Shown here: piece by piece, positions 17,810-26,904 of the stretch
Layout: every line of letters begins with the position of its first letter
Numbering within the stretch: position 1 is the stretch's first letter
Source: Betaproteobacteria bacterium
GTDB taxonomy: Bacteria > Pseudomonadota > Gammaproteobacteria > Burkholderiales > Burkholderiaceae_C
NCBI GenBank assembly: GCA_947453725.1
Contig: CANGHH010000022.1
Coordinates: 1-64,000 of the forward strand
Direction of reading: 5' to 3'
Length of the DNA: 64,000 nt
The notes under the pieces: model-generated
Seen by the model: only the letters and a program-made list of their open reading frames with translations
The model's database searches: none
What the model was told of the DNA's origin: nothing
Program-made: the position numbers and the translations under genes

Positions 17810-19912
17810 TTGAAGTCATCCTTGTTCCCGCGCAACGCGCTGGTCTGCATCTTCCTGGCCGCAGGCTGCGCCTGGCCAGGCACCTTCTGGGCGCAAAGCA
17901 GCGCCCCCGCTGCCGAGCAAATCCAGGTCACCGGTCACTACGACAACGCGGTGGGCAGCAGCGACGCCGCGTCGCAGGGCACCATCCGCGCCGAGCTGTT
18001 GAAGAGCCGGCCGGCGCTGCGCCCGGGCGAGGTGCTGGAATTCGTGCCGGGCATGATCGTCACCCAGCATTCCGGCGACGGCAAGGCCAATCAGTACTTC
18101 CTCCGCGGCTTCAACCTGGATCACGGGACCGACTTCGCCACCAGCGTGGGCGGCATGCCCGTGAACATGCCCACCCACGCCCACGGCCAGGGCTACAGCG
18201 ACCTCAACTTCCTGATACCGGAACTGGTGCAGCGCATCGAATACCGCAAGGGCCCGTACTTTGCGAAGGGCGGCGATTTTGCCTCGGCGGGTTCGGCCGA
18301 CATCGCCTACCGCAGCCGGCTGGACGAGCCTTTCGGCGAAGTCACGCTGGGGCAGCGCGGCTACCAGCGCGTCGTGGCGGGCGGTTCGGCCGAGGTGGCG
18401 CCGGGCCTGAGTGCGCTGGCCGCTTTGGAAGCGATGCGCAACGACGGCCCCTGGACGCTGCCCGAAGGCCTGCGGCGGACCAACGGCGTGTTCACGCTGA
18501 GCGGCGGCACCGCCGCGCAGGGCTGGCAGGCCAGCGCGATGGGCTACCGGGCGCGCTGGACATCGACCGACCAGGTGCCGCAGCGGCTCATCGATGCCGG
18601 CTTGCTCAAGGGCCAGCCTTTCGGCCGCTTCGATGCGGTGGACCCGACCGATGGCGGCGACACCTCGCGCTACAGCCTGTCGGGCGAATGGCACAACACC
18701 TCGGCGGCGGGCACCACCAAGGTGTCGGCCTACGCCCTGCGCTACCGGCTGCAGCTGATCTCGAATTTCACCTACGCCCTGGACCGGCCTGCAACCGGCG
18801 ACCAGTTCATGCAGCGCGACGAGCGCACCGTCACCGGGCTGGCTGCCAGCCATGCGGTGGGCTACACCCTGTTCGGCCTGCCGGCGCGCAGCGAAGCGGG
18901 CCTGCAAGTGCGCCAGGACCGCATCGCGGTGGCCTTGTTCGACACGCAGGCCCGGGCCGTCACGGGCACCACGCGCGACGACGGGGTGCGCGAGACCATG
19001 CTCGGCCTGTATGGCCAGAGCGCGGTGGAACTGACGCCCTGGTTGCGCGGCATCGTCGGGCTGCGGGCCGACCAGCTCGGCGTGAAGGTGGACAGCCGCT
19101 TGCTGGCTGCCAATTCAGGCGCCGCCAGCGCGCACCAGGTGTCGCCCAAGTTCACGCTGGTTGCCGGCCCGTTTTCCCAGTCGGCGAAAACCGAATTTTT
19201 CATCAACGCCGGCCGGGGCCTGCACAGCAACGATGCCCGCGGCACCACCATCCAGCAAGACCCCAAGACCGGCAACCCGCAGGACAAGGTGCCGGCCCTG
19301 GTTGCCAGCCGCGGCTACGAACTGGGCGCGCGCAGCGAATTCATGCCGGGCCTGCAAAGCTCGCTGGCGCTGTGGCAGCTGGACTTCGATTCCGAGCTGG
19401 TCTACCTGGGCGACGCCGGCGCCACCGAAGCCGCCGCCGCCAGCCGCCGCCACGGCGTGGAGTTCAACAACCGCTACACGCCGGTGCCCTGGCTGCTGCT
19501 CGACGCCGACCTGGCCTGGACGCACAGCCGCTTCGCCAATGGGGGGCGGATCCCGAACGCGGTGGACCGCGTGGCCTCCATCGCCGCGACGGTGCGCAAC
19601 ATCGGGCCGTGGAGCGCCAGCCTGCAGTGGCGCTACCTGGGCAGCGGCGCCCTGACCGAAGACAACCGCGTGCGCAGCCAGTCTTCAGTCACCACCAACC
19701 TGCGCCTGGGCTACCAATTGGCTGCGCTGCGCGCATTCGGCAAGGGCAGCGAGCTGACGCTGGATGTCTTCAACCTGCTCAACCGCCAGGTCAGCGACAT
19801 CCAGTATTTCTACGCATCGCAGTTGCCCGGCGAAGCCGCTCCGGTGGCCGACCGCCACGTGCACCCGGCCGAGCCGCGCGCCTTGCGGCTGACCTGGCGG
19901 GTGGGCTTCTGA
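17810..19912 (+). CDS. TonB-dependent outer membrane receptor
   Basis: 700 residues starting at a TTG (17810) with AGGAG at 17800-17804; a signal peptide ends near WAQSS. The plug domain shows QIQVTGHY (TonB-box-like region and first strand), LEFVPGMIVTQHSGDGKANQ and RGFNLDHGTDFATSVGGMPV; a His-containing loop NMPTHAHGQGY follows. The barrel ends with RLTWRVGF and a terminal Phe, as expected for outer membrane insertion. Ligand unknown; the His-rich ORF upstream hints at a metal, which is inference. The stop is 10 bases from the convergent efflux operon. Confidence 0.9.
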   Translation: MKSSLFPRNALVCIFLAAGCAWPGTFWAQSSAPAAEQIQVTGHYDNAVGSSDAASQGTIRAELLKSRPALRPGEVLEFVPGMIVTQHSGDGKANQYFLRGFNLDHGTDFATSVGGMPVNMPTHAHGQGYSDLNFLIPELVQRIEYRKGPYFAKGGDFASAGSADIAYRSRLDEPFGEVTLGQRGYQRVVAGGSAEVAPGLSALAALEAMRNDGPWTLPEGLRRTNGVFTLSGGTAAQGWQASAMGYRARWTSTDQVPQRLIDAGLLKGQPFGRFDAVDPTDGGDTSRYSLSGEWHNTSAAGTTKVSAYALRYRLQLISNFTYALDRPATGDQFMQRDERTVTGLAASHAVGYTLFGLPARSEAGLQVRQDRIAVALFDTQARAVTGTTRDDGVRETMLGLYGQSAVELTPWLRGIVGLRADQLGVKVDSRLLAANSGAASAHQVSPKFTLVAGPFSQSAKTEFFINAGRGLHSNDARGTTIQQDPKTGNPQDKVPALVASRGYELGARSEFMPGLQSSLALWQLDFDSELVYLGDAGATEAAAASRRHGVEFNNRYTPVPWLLLDADLAWTHSRFANGGRIPNAVDRVASIAATVRNIGPWSASLQWRYLGSGALTEDNRVRSQSSVTTNLRLGYQLAALRAFGKGSELTLDVFNLLNRQVSDIQYFYASQLPGEAAPVADRHVHPAEPRALRLTWRVGF

Positions 19913-19922
19913 GCGGGCCGCT

Positions 19923-21134
19923 TCATTCGTGGCGCAGGGCCTCGATCGGGTCCATGCGCGCCGCGCGCCGCGCCGGGAAATAGCCGAACAGCACGCCGAT
20001 GGCGGCCGCGAACAGCAGTGACAGCGCGTTGATCGCGGGGTCGAACACGTAAGGCACGCCCATCACGCTGGACAGCGCCCACGACGCCGCGGTCGCGATC
20101 ACGATGCCGACCACGCCACCCAGCGCCGACAGCACGACGGCTTCGATCAGGAACTGCAGCAGGACCTCGCTTTCCAGCGCGCCGACAGCCAGCCGCAGGC
20201 CGATCTCTCGGGTCCGCTCGGTGACGCTGACCAGCATGATGTTCATGATGCCGATGCCGCCGACCAGCAGGCTGACGGCGGCCACCGCGCCCAGGAGCGT
20301 GGTCAGCACTTCGGTGGTGCTGGACAGGGTCTCGGCGAGTTGCTGGGTGTCGAAGATGTTGAAGTTGTCGTCGTCGGTCTCGGCCAGCTTGCGGCGTTCG
20401 CGCAGCAACTGGCGCAGGCTGGCCTTCAGCGGCACGCTGTCGCTGCCGTCTTCCATCGACACCAGCAGGGTGTCGACGCGGCGGCTGCCGGTGACGCGGC
20501 GCTGCAGGGTGTGCAGCGGCAGCACCACGGTGTCGTCCTGGTCGCCCATGCCGCCCTGGCCCTTGGCGGCCAGGATGCCGACGACGTCGCAGGAAAACTG
20601 CTTGACGCGCAAGCGCTGGCCCAGGCCTGTCTGGCCGATGGTGCCGCCGAAGATCTCCCGGCGCACGGTTTCGCCGATGATGCAGACGGCCGCGCCGGCG
20701 ACCTGTTCGTCGGCTGCGAAGCTGCGCCCGCTGGCCAGCGTCCAGTTGCCGGTGGTGAACCACTGGTTGGTGCTGCCGCTGACGCTGGTTACCCAGTTGC
20801 GGCCGTTGCCGACCACCGTGGCACTGCTGACACTTTGCGGCGCCACGGCCGCCACGCCGCCGATCTGCGAGGCGATGGCCTCGGCATCGGCCTCGATGAA
20901 ATGCGGTACGCCACCGCCACCACCGCCGAAGCCGCGCTGGCCCGGCCGCACCATCAGCAGGTTGGTGCCCAGGCCGGCGATCTGGTTCTGGATCGCCCGC
21001 GTCGCGCCGTTGCCCAGCGTGACCATGGTGATCACCGCGCTGACCCCGATGACGATGCCCAGGATGGTCAGGAAAGAGCGCAACAGGTTGCGCTGCACCG
21101 AGCGCAGGGCGAGCATGAAGACGCTGGTCAGCAT
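19923..21134 (-). CDS. macB: MacB-type ABC transporter permease
   Basis: 403 residues; the ATG at 21134 overlaps the stop of the ATPase gene (TGATG). One N-terminal transmembrane helix (SFLTILGIVIGVSAVITMVTLGNG), a periplasmic MacB core domain of about 220 residues, then three FtsX-like helices at the C-terminus ending YFPARRAARMDPIEALRHE. The final motif is the FtsX/MacB family signature. It works as a mechanotransmitter with MacA and an outer membrane channel to expel periplasmic substrates such as macrolides, lipopeptides or siderophores. A Gly run near residue 72 is unusual but lies in a loop. Confidence 0.92.
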   Translation of the reverse strand: MLTSVFMLALRSVQRNLLRSFLTILGIVIGVSAVITMVTLGNGATRAIQNQIAGLGTNLLMVRPGQRGFGGGGGGVPHFIEADAEAIASQIGGVAAVAPQSVSSATVVGNGRNWVTSVSGSTNQWFTTGNWTLASGRSFAADEQVAGAAVCIIGETVRREIFGGTIGQTGLGQRLRVKQFSCDVVGILAAKGQGGMGDQDDTVVLPLHTLQRRVTGSRRVDTLLVSMEDGSDSVPLKASLRQLLRERRKLAETDDDNFNIFDTQQLAETLSSTTEVLTTLLGAVAAVSLLVGGIGIMNIMLVSVTERTREIGLRLAVGALESEVLLQFLIEAVVLSALGGVVGIVIATAASWALSSVMGVPYVFDPAINALSLLFAAAIGVLFGYFPARRAARMDPIEALRHE

Positions 21135-21868
21135 CAGGTCGTCTCGGCAGGCGCGAGTGCCGGCGCGGCGATGGTCGGATTCGGGTTCGGCAGGTCCTTG
21201 GCAACCGCACCGTCGACGAAATGCACCATGCGCCGGGCGTAGGCGGCCATGTCGGGTTCGTGGGTCACCATCAGCACGGTGATGCCCTTGTCGCGGTTCA
21301 GCGCCATCAGCAGGCCCATGATCTCGTGGCTGCGCTGGGTGTCGAGGTTGCCGGTCGGCTCGTCGGCCAGCACCACCGCCGGCTCGGTCACGATGGCCCG
21401 CGCAATCGCCACCCGCTGCTGCTGGCCGCCTGACAACTCGCCCGGCGTGTGGCCTTCCCAGCCGCCCAGGCCGACCGCCTGCAGGGCCTTGGCCGCAGCC
21501 ACGCGGCGCACGCTGGCGCTGTCGCCGCGGTAGAGCAGCGGCAGCTCGACGTTCTCTTGCGCCGAGGTCCGCGCCAGCAGGTTGAAGCCCTGGAAGACGA
21601 AGCCCAGGTAGCGCCGCCGCAGCCGCGCGCGCTGGTCGCGCGACAGCGCTTCGACGTGGGCGCCCTTGAACAGGTACTGGCCGGCGGTGGGCGTGTCCAG
21701 GCAGCCCAGGATGTTCATGGCCGTGCTCTTGCCCGATCCGCTGGGGCCCATGATGGCGACGAATTCGCCGGCCGCGATGTCGAGGCTGATGCCCTTCAGC
21801 GCCATCAGTTCGGAAGCGCCGCTGCCGTAGCGCTTGGTGACGCCGCGCAGCTGGATCAAGGCGTTCAT
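21134..21868 (-). CDS. MacB-type ABC transporter ATPase
   Basis: 244 residues, stand-alone ATPase. Walker A GPSGSGKST near residue 42, signature LSGGQQQRVAIARA, Walker B VVLADEPTGNLDT and the His switch in MVTHEPD are all intact. The SGSGKSTAMNILGCLD context is typical of the LolD/MacB class. In E. coli MacB the ATPase and permease are one chain; here they are two overlapping genes. Confidence 0.93.
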   Translation of the reverse strand: MNALIQLRGVTKRYGSGASELMALKGISLDIAAGEFVAIMGPSGSGKSTAMNILGCLDTPTAGQYLFKGAHVEALSRDQRARLRRRYLGFVFQGFNLLARTSAQENVELPLLYRGDSASVRRVAAAKALQAVGLGGWEGHTPGELSGGQQQRVAIARAIVTEPAVVLADEPTGNLDTQRSHEIMGLLMALNRDKGITVLMVTHEPDMAAYARRMVHFVDGAVAKDLPNPNPTIAAPALAPAETT

Positions 21869-21884
21869 GACCGCACGCCGCCGG

Positions 21885-21971
21885 GCCGCCCCAAGGCGGG
21901 CCCGCCCCCAAGGCCGCAGAGCGGCCCCTTGCGGAGCCGGGAGGGCGCCAACGCAGTGAGCGTGGGGGCCC
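21885..21971. repeat. GC-rich intergenic repeat-like element between macA and the ATPase gene
   Basis: A palindrome-rich block with GGCCGC-AGA-GCGGCC at 21913-21927 and a stretch reading ccaacgcagtgagcgtgggggccc. It interrupts an otherwise overlapping operon by about 100 bases. Similar wording recurs in intergenic spaces of related Burkholderiales, from memory. A second element of the same flavour lies at 37085-37145. Confidence 0.4.
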
Positions 21972-23321
21972 TCATTTCGGCGCGGTCTTCTGGTCCGTGA
22001 TCACCAGCATCCCGGCCTGCAGTTCGCCGCCGGTGATCTCGGTCATGTGGCCGTCGCTGATGCCGGGTGTCACCGCCACCGCCTGCGGCGCGCCCTTGCC
22101 CACCCCCTGGCCATCCGCGGGCAGCACCCAGACCTGCCTGGCGGTGGCGGTGCTGGCACCGGCGGCAGCCGGCCGGCGGGTGTTGCCGCCTGGCATGCGC
22201 GGCGTCAGGCTGGACAGCATGCCGCCCTTGCCGGCCGCTGCGGAGGCTGCCGTGGGCGTGAAGCGCAAGGCCGTGTTGGGCACCAGCAGCACGTCCTTGC
22301 GCTGGGTGGCCACGATGCTGGCGGTGGCCGTCATGCCAGGCCGCAGGCTGAGGTCGGCGTTGTCGACGTCGAGGTAGGTCAGGTAGGTGACCACGTTGTC
22401 GGTGATGGTCGAACCGAAACCGACCCGCGTGATGCGCGCCGGGAAGCGCCGCGTCGGGTAGGCGCTGACGGTGAAGTTCGCGTTCTGACCCAGCTTGACG
22501 GCGCCGACGTCGGCCTCGTCCACGTAGACCCACAGGCGCAGTCGGGTCAGGTCCTCGGCCACCGTGAACAGCGTCACCGCCTGCAGCGAGGCAGCCACCG
22601 CGTTGCCAGGGTCCACCGTGCGGGTCAGCACCACGCCGTCGGCTGGCGCGCGTATCGATGCCTTCGACAGCGTGATCTGGTCGGTGGACAGTTGCGCCTG
22701 CGCGTCTTTCACGCCGGCCCGGGCGCTGGCTTCGGCGCCGACAGCGCGCGTCAGCGAGGCGCGCGCGGTGTCGAGCTCGGCCTGGGCCGGTACCTGTCCA
22801 CCCGAGATGCGTGCCACCTGCTCCAGCCGCGCCAGGTTGCTGCGCACCTCGGCCACGGTGGCACCAGTCTGTGCCACCTGCGCCTCGGCCGAGGCCACCG
22901 CGGCGCGCGAACGCAGGATCTGGTCGTTGAGCTTGGCGGTGTCCAGTTCGACCAAGACCTGGCCCTTCTTGATGCGGTCGTTGACGTCGACGTTGACTTT
23001 GAGCACCGTGCCCGACAGTTCGCTGCCGATGTTGATCGATCGCGTCGGCTGGATGGTGCCGTTGGCGGTGACCGTCAGCGTCAGGTCGCCGCGCGCCACC
23101 GCCTGCGTGCTGTAGCTGGGCGCGGCGTAGGCGGCGCGGCCCGACCACCACCACCACAGGCCGCCGGCGGCCAGCAGCAGGGCCAGCCCACTGGCCCAGC
23201 GTGCAGGTCGGCGGTACCAGGCGCGGGCTGCCGGTTCGTCGAGCAGGGCGGCCACCTCGGTGGCGGCGGGTTCTGCCGCGGCAGCGGCCGGCTGGGCCCT
23301 GGTGGGGGGTGGCTTGCTCAT
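21972..23321 (-). CDS. macA: MacA/HlyD-family periplasmic adaptor of the efflux pump
   Basis: 449 residues; the ATG at 23321 overlaps the stop of the outer membrane factor gene by four bases. Cytoplasmic N-tail of about 50 residues, one membrane anchor (ASGLALLLAAGGLWWWW), then barrel-sandwich (IGSELSGTVLKVNVDVNDRI and APADGVVLTRTVDPGNAV lipoyl halves), an alpha hairpin rich in Ala/Gln between them, and a beta-barrel domain. An Ala/Gly insertion of about 30 residues near residue 375 is not typical. It links the inner membrane MacB pair with the outer membrane channel. Confidence 0.9.
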   Translation of the reverse strand: MSKPPPTRAQPAAAAAEPAATEVAALLDEPAARAWYRRPARWASGLALLLAAGGLWWWWSGRAAYAAPSYSTQAVARGDLTLTVTANGTIQPTRSINIGSELSGTVLKVNVDVNDRIKKGQVLVELDTAKLNDQILRSRAAVASAEAQVAQTGATVAEVRSNLARLEQVARISGGQVPAQAELDTARASLTRAVGAEASARAGVKDAQAQLSTDQITLSKASIRAPADGVVLTRTVDPGNAVAASLQAVTLFTVAEDLTRLRLWVYVDEADVGAVKLGQNANFTVSAYPTRRFPARITRVGFGSTITDNVVTYLTYLDVDNADLSLRPGMTATASIVATQRKDVLLVPNTALRFTPTAASAAAGKGGMLSSLTPRMPGGNTRRPAAAGASTATARQVWVLPADGQGVGKGAPQAVAVTPGISDGHMTEITGGELQAGMLVITDQKTAPK

Positions 23322-24817
23322 CGCGGGTTGATACGGGCTTCGGTGGACGGGGCGGCGGCGCCTGCGGCGTCGGCTTGCCAGCCACCGCCCAGCGCCTTGT
23401 AGAGGCGGACGTGGTCGGCGCTGACGCTGGCCGTGACGCTGGCCAGACCGTCCTGCGCACCGAGCTGGCTGCGCTGGGTTTCCAGCACGGTCTGGAAATC
23501 GACCAGGCCGCTGGTGTAGCGCTGGCGTGCCAGCGTGGCCGCGTTGGTCGCGGCGGTGGCCGCGGCTTGCAGACGGGTGGCACGCAGGCGGTCGTTGTGC
23601 AGCGCGACCAGGGCGTCTTCCACGTCCTGCAGCGCCAGCAGCACCGTGCCGCGGTAGCTGGCCCGCGTTTGGTCCAGCGCGGCCTGCTGGGCGCGAACCT
23701 GGGCGCGGGCGGCGCCGCCGTCCCACAGCGGCAGGCTGACGCCGGCCAGCAGCGACGTGATCACCGCGCTGCCCTGGCCCAGGCCGCTGAAGCTCAAGGC
23801 ATTCAGACCGAGCGAGCCGCCCAGCCTGAAGCTGGGCCAGCGCGCCGCGTCGGCCTGGGCCACGCGGCTTTGCGCGGCCAGCACCTGCTGTTCGGCGGCG
23901 CGCACGTCGGCACGCTGGCGCAGGGTGTCGGCGGGCAGGCTCAGCGCCAGCTCGCCCGCCGCTTGTGGCACTGGCGCCGGGCGCGCCACCAACCGGGCCA
24001 GTGCGGCGGGCGGCCGGCCGGTCAGAACGGCCAGCGCGTGGGCGGCCTGCTGGACCTTGGTCTGCAGCGTCGGCAGCAGGGCCTGCGTCTGCGCGGCGGC
24101 GGCCCGCGCCTGCTCGGCTTCCAGGCTGCTCAACAGGCCGGCCTGGGCCCGCCAAACGGTGATCTGCAGCGTCTGCAACTGGCTGGCCAGGTTGTCGCTG
24201 GCGATGGCCTGTTGCGACTGCGCGCCGCGCAGCGTGATGTAGCTGAGCGCCGTCTCGGCGGCCACGGACACCTGCACGTCGCCCAGGCTGGCCGCGCTGG
24301 CGAGCGCTGTGGCGTCGGACGCCGCCAGCGCGTTGCGCCTGGCGCCGAAGATGTCGAGTTCCCAGCTGGCGTCCAGCCCGGCCTGGAAGCTGTTGCCGGT
24401 GCTGTGGCCGCCGCTGCTGCCGTGCTGCGCGCTGGCCGAACTGCCCAGCGTGGGCTGCAGGCCGGCGGCGGACACGTCGCGCAGCGAACGGGCCTGGCGC
24501 AAGGCGGCCTGGGCGCCCAGCACGCTGGTGTTGGCGCGCAGCGCGTCGGCGATCAGCGCGCTCAGCGTCGGGTCGTCGAAACGCATCCACCAGGCGGCCA
24601 GCGCGGTGGCGGCTGGCGACGACCGCGTGTCGGACCAGCCGTCGGGGACGTCGGCTTCGGCCGGAACGGCCGGCCCGACGGGCAGCGCTGCGCAGCCTGC
24701 CAGTCCGATCAGCATCAGGGGCGCCCAGCACGCTGGGGCGCGTCGCGCTGCGGCCCGGTGCAGCCTGGGCTTGCATCGCGGAGCGGGCGCTGCCCGCTGC
24801 GCCGCGGGGTGGGCCAT
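23318..24817 (-). CDS. NodT/OprM-type outer membrane efflux lipoprotein
   Basis: 499 residues. Lipobox LIGLAGC gives an acylated Cys at residue 42 after a long N-region. Two outer membrane efflux protein repeats are seen, with family segments WELDIFGARRN, LPADTLRQRADVRAAEQQ, SLPLWDGG and RYTSGLVDFQTVLETQRSQL. It forms the trimeric outer membrane tunnel of the pump. The start touches the stop of the SYLF gene upstream. Confidence 0.92.
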   Translation of the reverse strand: MAHPAAQRAAPAPRCKPRLHRAAARRAPACWAPLMLIGLAGCAALPVGPAVPAEADVPDGWSDTRSSPAATALAAWWMRFDDPTLSALIADALRANTSVLGAQAALRQARSLRDVSAAGLQPTLGSSASAQHGSSGGHSTGNSFQAGLDASWELDIFGARRNALAASDATALASAASLGDVQVSVAAETALSYITLRGAQSQQAIASDNLASQLQTLQITVWRAQAGLLSSLEAEQARAAAAQTQALLPTLQTKVQQAAHALAVLTGRPPAALARLVARPAPVPQAAGELALSLPADTLRQRADVRAAEQQVLAAQSRVAQADAARWPSFRLGGSLGLNALSFSGLGQGSAVITSLLAGVSLPLWDGGAARAQVRAQQAALDQTRASYRGTVLLALQDVEDALVALHNDRLRATRLQAAATAATNAATLARQRYTSGLVDFQTVLETQRSQLGAQDGLASVTASVSADHVRLYKALGGGWQADAAGAAAPSTEARINPR

Positions 24818-25380
24818 CAGCGCTTGATGCGGCTGATCTTGGTGCCTTCGATGCTCAGGCTGGCCATCAGGCCCTGCTGGTCGGTGATGAAGGCGTAGGC
24901 ATCGTCCTTCAACGTCGACGTCGACAGGTTCTTGGCGACGCCTTCGTTGACCACCACCACGCTGGGGCCGACGCCGAATTCCCAGCCCTTGGATTTCTCC
25001 AGGTACTGCACGGCCTTGTCGCTCATCAGGAAGACGACGTAGGCGTAGGACTCGGCGCCGGCCTGCCAGCCCCAGGAAGCCGACACGGTGTTGAAGTATT
25101 CGGTGGCCTTGGCGCCGCGCAGCAACACGCCTTCGCCGTAGCTGCCGCCGAACACCAGACCGGCCTTGACGACCTTCGGAAAGACCAGGATGGCCCTGGC
25201 CTGCTTGCTGATGGTCTCGGCCACCGGGCGCGCCTTGTAGAGCGTCTGCAAGGCCTGGGCGGCGTCCTTGTCCAGGTCTTCGGCGCTGGCGGCGGCGGCC
25301 GTGCCGGCCAAGCCGGCCAGCATCACGGCAGAAGCGGCCATCAAGGCGGTTTGGTGGAAAGTGCGGCGGCTGGCGTTCAT
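24817..25380 (-). CDS. Ysc84/SYLF-domain lipid-binding protein, exported
   Basis: 187 residues from the ATG at 25380, preceded by GAGGAAG. A signal peptide (ALMAASAVMLAGLAGTAAAA) precedes a complete SYLF domain (QARAILVFPKVVKAGLVFGGSYGEGV, YFNTVSASWGWQAGAESYAYVVFLMS, FGVGPSVVVVNEG, AYAFITDQQGLMASLSIEGTKI). Eukaryotic SYLF domains bind phosphoinositides; bacterial ones are periplasmic and unexplained. Being the first gene of the efflux operon suggests a membrane-stress link. Confidence 0.9.
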   Translation of the reverse strand: MNASRRTFHQTALMAASAVMLAGLAGTAAAASAEDLDKDAAQALQTLYKARPVAETISKQARAILVFPKVVKAGLVFGGSYGEGVLLRGAKATEYFNTVSASWGWQAGAESYAYVVFLMSDKAVQYLEKSKGWEFGVGPSVVVVNEGVAKNLSTSTLKDDAYAFITDQQGLMASLSIEGTKISRIKR

Positions 25381-25615
25381 GGTGCTTCCTCTCGAACGGG
25401 GTGACGACGCCATTCAGGCGTCAGGCCTTGTTTGTAGCGGCACCCGCCGCTGCGCGTCTGTTCGACAGCGCACCGTCAAGGCTGGCAGGTGCTGGGCGGC
25501 CACCACAAGTTCTACCGGTGCTGCTGGACTGGAACCGCAGCAAGGTGCCGATTTCCGACCCGGGCCTTCACCCGGCCTCATCGACTCGGCCACCAGAGCC
25601 TGACCATAATCCGGC
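25381..25615. other. Intergenic region between the efflux operon and an NTF2-like gene
   Basis: 235 bases between two divergent genes. It must contain both promoters, but I see no hexamer pair good enough to call. Confidence 0.4.
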
Positions 25616-26089
25616 ATGCGCCGACTCGCCGCTCTCGCCCTTTTCATCGCGGCAACGACGCGGTCGGCGCCTTCGACCGCTGCCGAGCCGGAGGTCGTGA
25701 AAACCGTGCAGCAATTGTTCGATGCCATGGCCGCCCGTGACGAGTCAGCCATCAAGGCCGTGCTGACGGCGGACGCGAAGATCGCTTCCATCCGGGCCAA
25801 CCAGGCCATGTCGAGCACGACCGGCGCCGAATTCGCCGCCCGCATCGCTGCGGCCAAGGAACCGTTGCTTGAACGGATGTGGCAGCCCAGGGTCCTGATC
25901 GAAGGCGGGATGGCGACGCTCTGGGCAGCCTATGACTTCCACCGTGGCGGGACATTGACGCACTGCGGTGTCGATTCCGTGACGATGTTCGAAGCCGCAG
26001 GCGGGTGGAAGATCTCGGGCGTCTACTTCACCGTCGTCGAGGCTGCGAAATGTCCCCCCAGCCCGCTGGGCCCGCCAGCGGCCCAGTGA
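25616..26089 (+). CDS. SnoaL/NTF2-like exported protein
   Basis: 157 residues. A likely signal peptide (LAALALFIAATTRSAPSTAA) precedes an NTF2-like cone fold: VVKTVQQLFDAMAARDESAIKAVLTADAKI is the standard first helix pair, and ATLWAAYDFHRGGTLTHCGVDSVTMFEAAGGWKISGVYFTV the final sheet. Such domains are lumazine/ketosteroid isomerase-like scaffolds, often without catalysis. Function unknown. Confidence 0.75.
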   Translation: MRRLAALALFIAATTRSAPSTAAEPEVVKTVQQLFDAMAARDESAIKAVLTADAKIASIRANQAMSSTTGAEFAARIAAAKEPLLERMWQPRVLIEGGMATLWAAYDFHRGGTLTHCGVDSVTMFEAAGGWKISGVYFTVVEAAKCPPSPLGPPAAQ

Positions 26090-26399
26090 GTCGGCCCGCG
26101 TCGCGCCGGGCGTCTGCACCCCGCAAGCCAGGCGCCGCAGCACCAGGTCGGCCCTGCGCTCGCAGTGTCCGTTGAGCGGCGCCACCGCCCCGTCCGCGCG
26201 GCAGGGCCTTCATGCGGCGACCGCCCAGGACGCGCGCATCTCCCCACTGCAGTTTGGTCTGCGCCATCGACTCGCGCACGGCCAGCGCATGCAGCCGGCA
26301 GCGCGTGCCGGTGGGTGGCGCCTGGTGATCCGAGCGCCATCGGCTTGGGGGGTTCTGAGCGGGGTAGAGCGCTTTGGACGGCGCTCTTCATCGGCAGAT
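26090..26399. other. Gene-free stretch before tRNA-Ser
   Basis: 310 bases downstream of the NTF2-like gene and downstream of the minus-strand tRNA. Open frames here have no recognisable protein features. No repeat was found. Confidence 0.4.
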
Positions 26400-26489
26400 T
26401 GGCGGAAGGGGCGGGATTCGAACCCGCGGGGGGTATTAACCCCCACACGCTTTCCAGGCGTGCGACTTAAGCCGCTCATCCACCCTTCC
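26400..26489 (-). tRNA. serT-like: tRNA-Ser (anticodon GGA)
   Basis: 90 bases on the minus strand with encoded CCA (26400-26402). Acceptor GGAAGGG pairs with CCCTTCC; the anticodon loop CTGGAAA has anticodon GGA (26453-26455 complement), reading UCC and UCU. A long type II variable arm with GGGGGT/ACCCCC pairing and the T-arm GGGTTCGAATCCC are intact. It is a single-copy gene, not part of an array here. Confidence 0.95.
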
Positions 26490-26523
26490 GTTGCCTGACA
26501 AAGCTGCCTGGGCGGGGACGATT

Positions 26524-26904
26524 CTAGCTGTTCGGCGACGGCGCCACGGCGTACTGGCGCAGCCAGTCCAGCAGCACGAATTCCAGCGCCTTGGCGTGCG
26601 TGCATTCGAGCACCACCGGTGGCGCGCAACCGGCCTCGTAGGCTTCGCGCCAGCGCAGCGCGCAGACGCACCAGCGGTCGCCCGGCTTCAGGCCGCGAAA
26701 GCGGTAGGCCGGGCGCGCGGTGATCAGGTCGTTGCCGCGCTCCATCTGGAAGTTGAGGAATTCCACCGTCATGCGGGCGCAGACGACATGGCTGCCCTGC
26801 TCGTGCTCGTCGGTCTGACAGCAGCCGTCGCGCAGCCAGCCGGTCAGCGGGTCGTAGGAGCAGGCCATCAGCGGCGTGCCCAGCACGTTCAGCGCGGTGC
26901 TCAC
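26524..26904 (-). CDS. DUF2237 family protein
   Basis: 126 residues beginning at a GTG (26904) that overlaps the SPFH gene stop by four bases. Strong family landmarks: NVLGTPLMACSYDPLTGWLRDGCC, GSHVVCARMTVEFL, GLKPGDRWCVCALRW and APPVVLECTHAKALEFV. Several conserved cysteines suggest a metal- or disulfide-containing fold. The function of DUF2237 is not known. Confidence 0.85.
   Translation of the reverse strand: MSTALNVLGTPLMACSYDPLTGWLRDGCCQTDEHEQGSHVVCARMTVEFLNFQMERGNDLITARPAYRFRGLKPGDRWCVCALRWREAYEAGCAPPVVLECTHAKALEFVLLDWLRQYAVAPSPNS

Noticed and set aside
26028-26671. Small minus-strand ORFs around tRNA-Ser
   Set aside because: They run through the tRNA gene and have no coding features; codon pattern is that of random high-GC frames.
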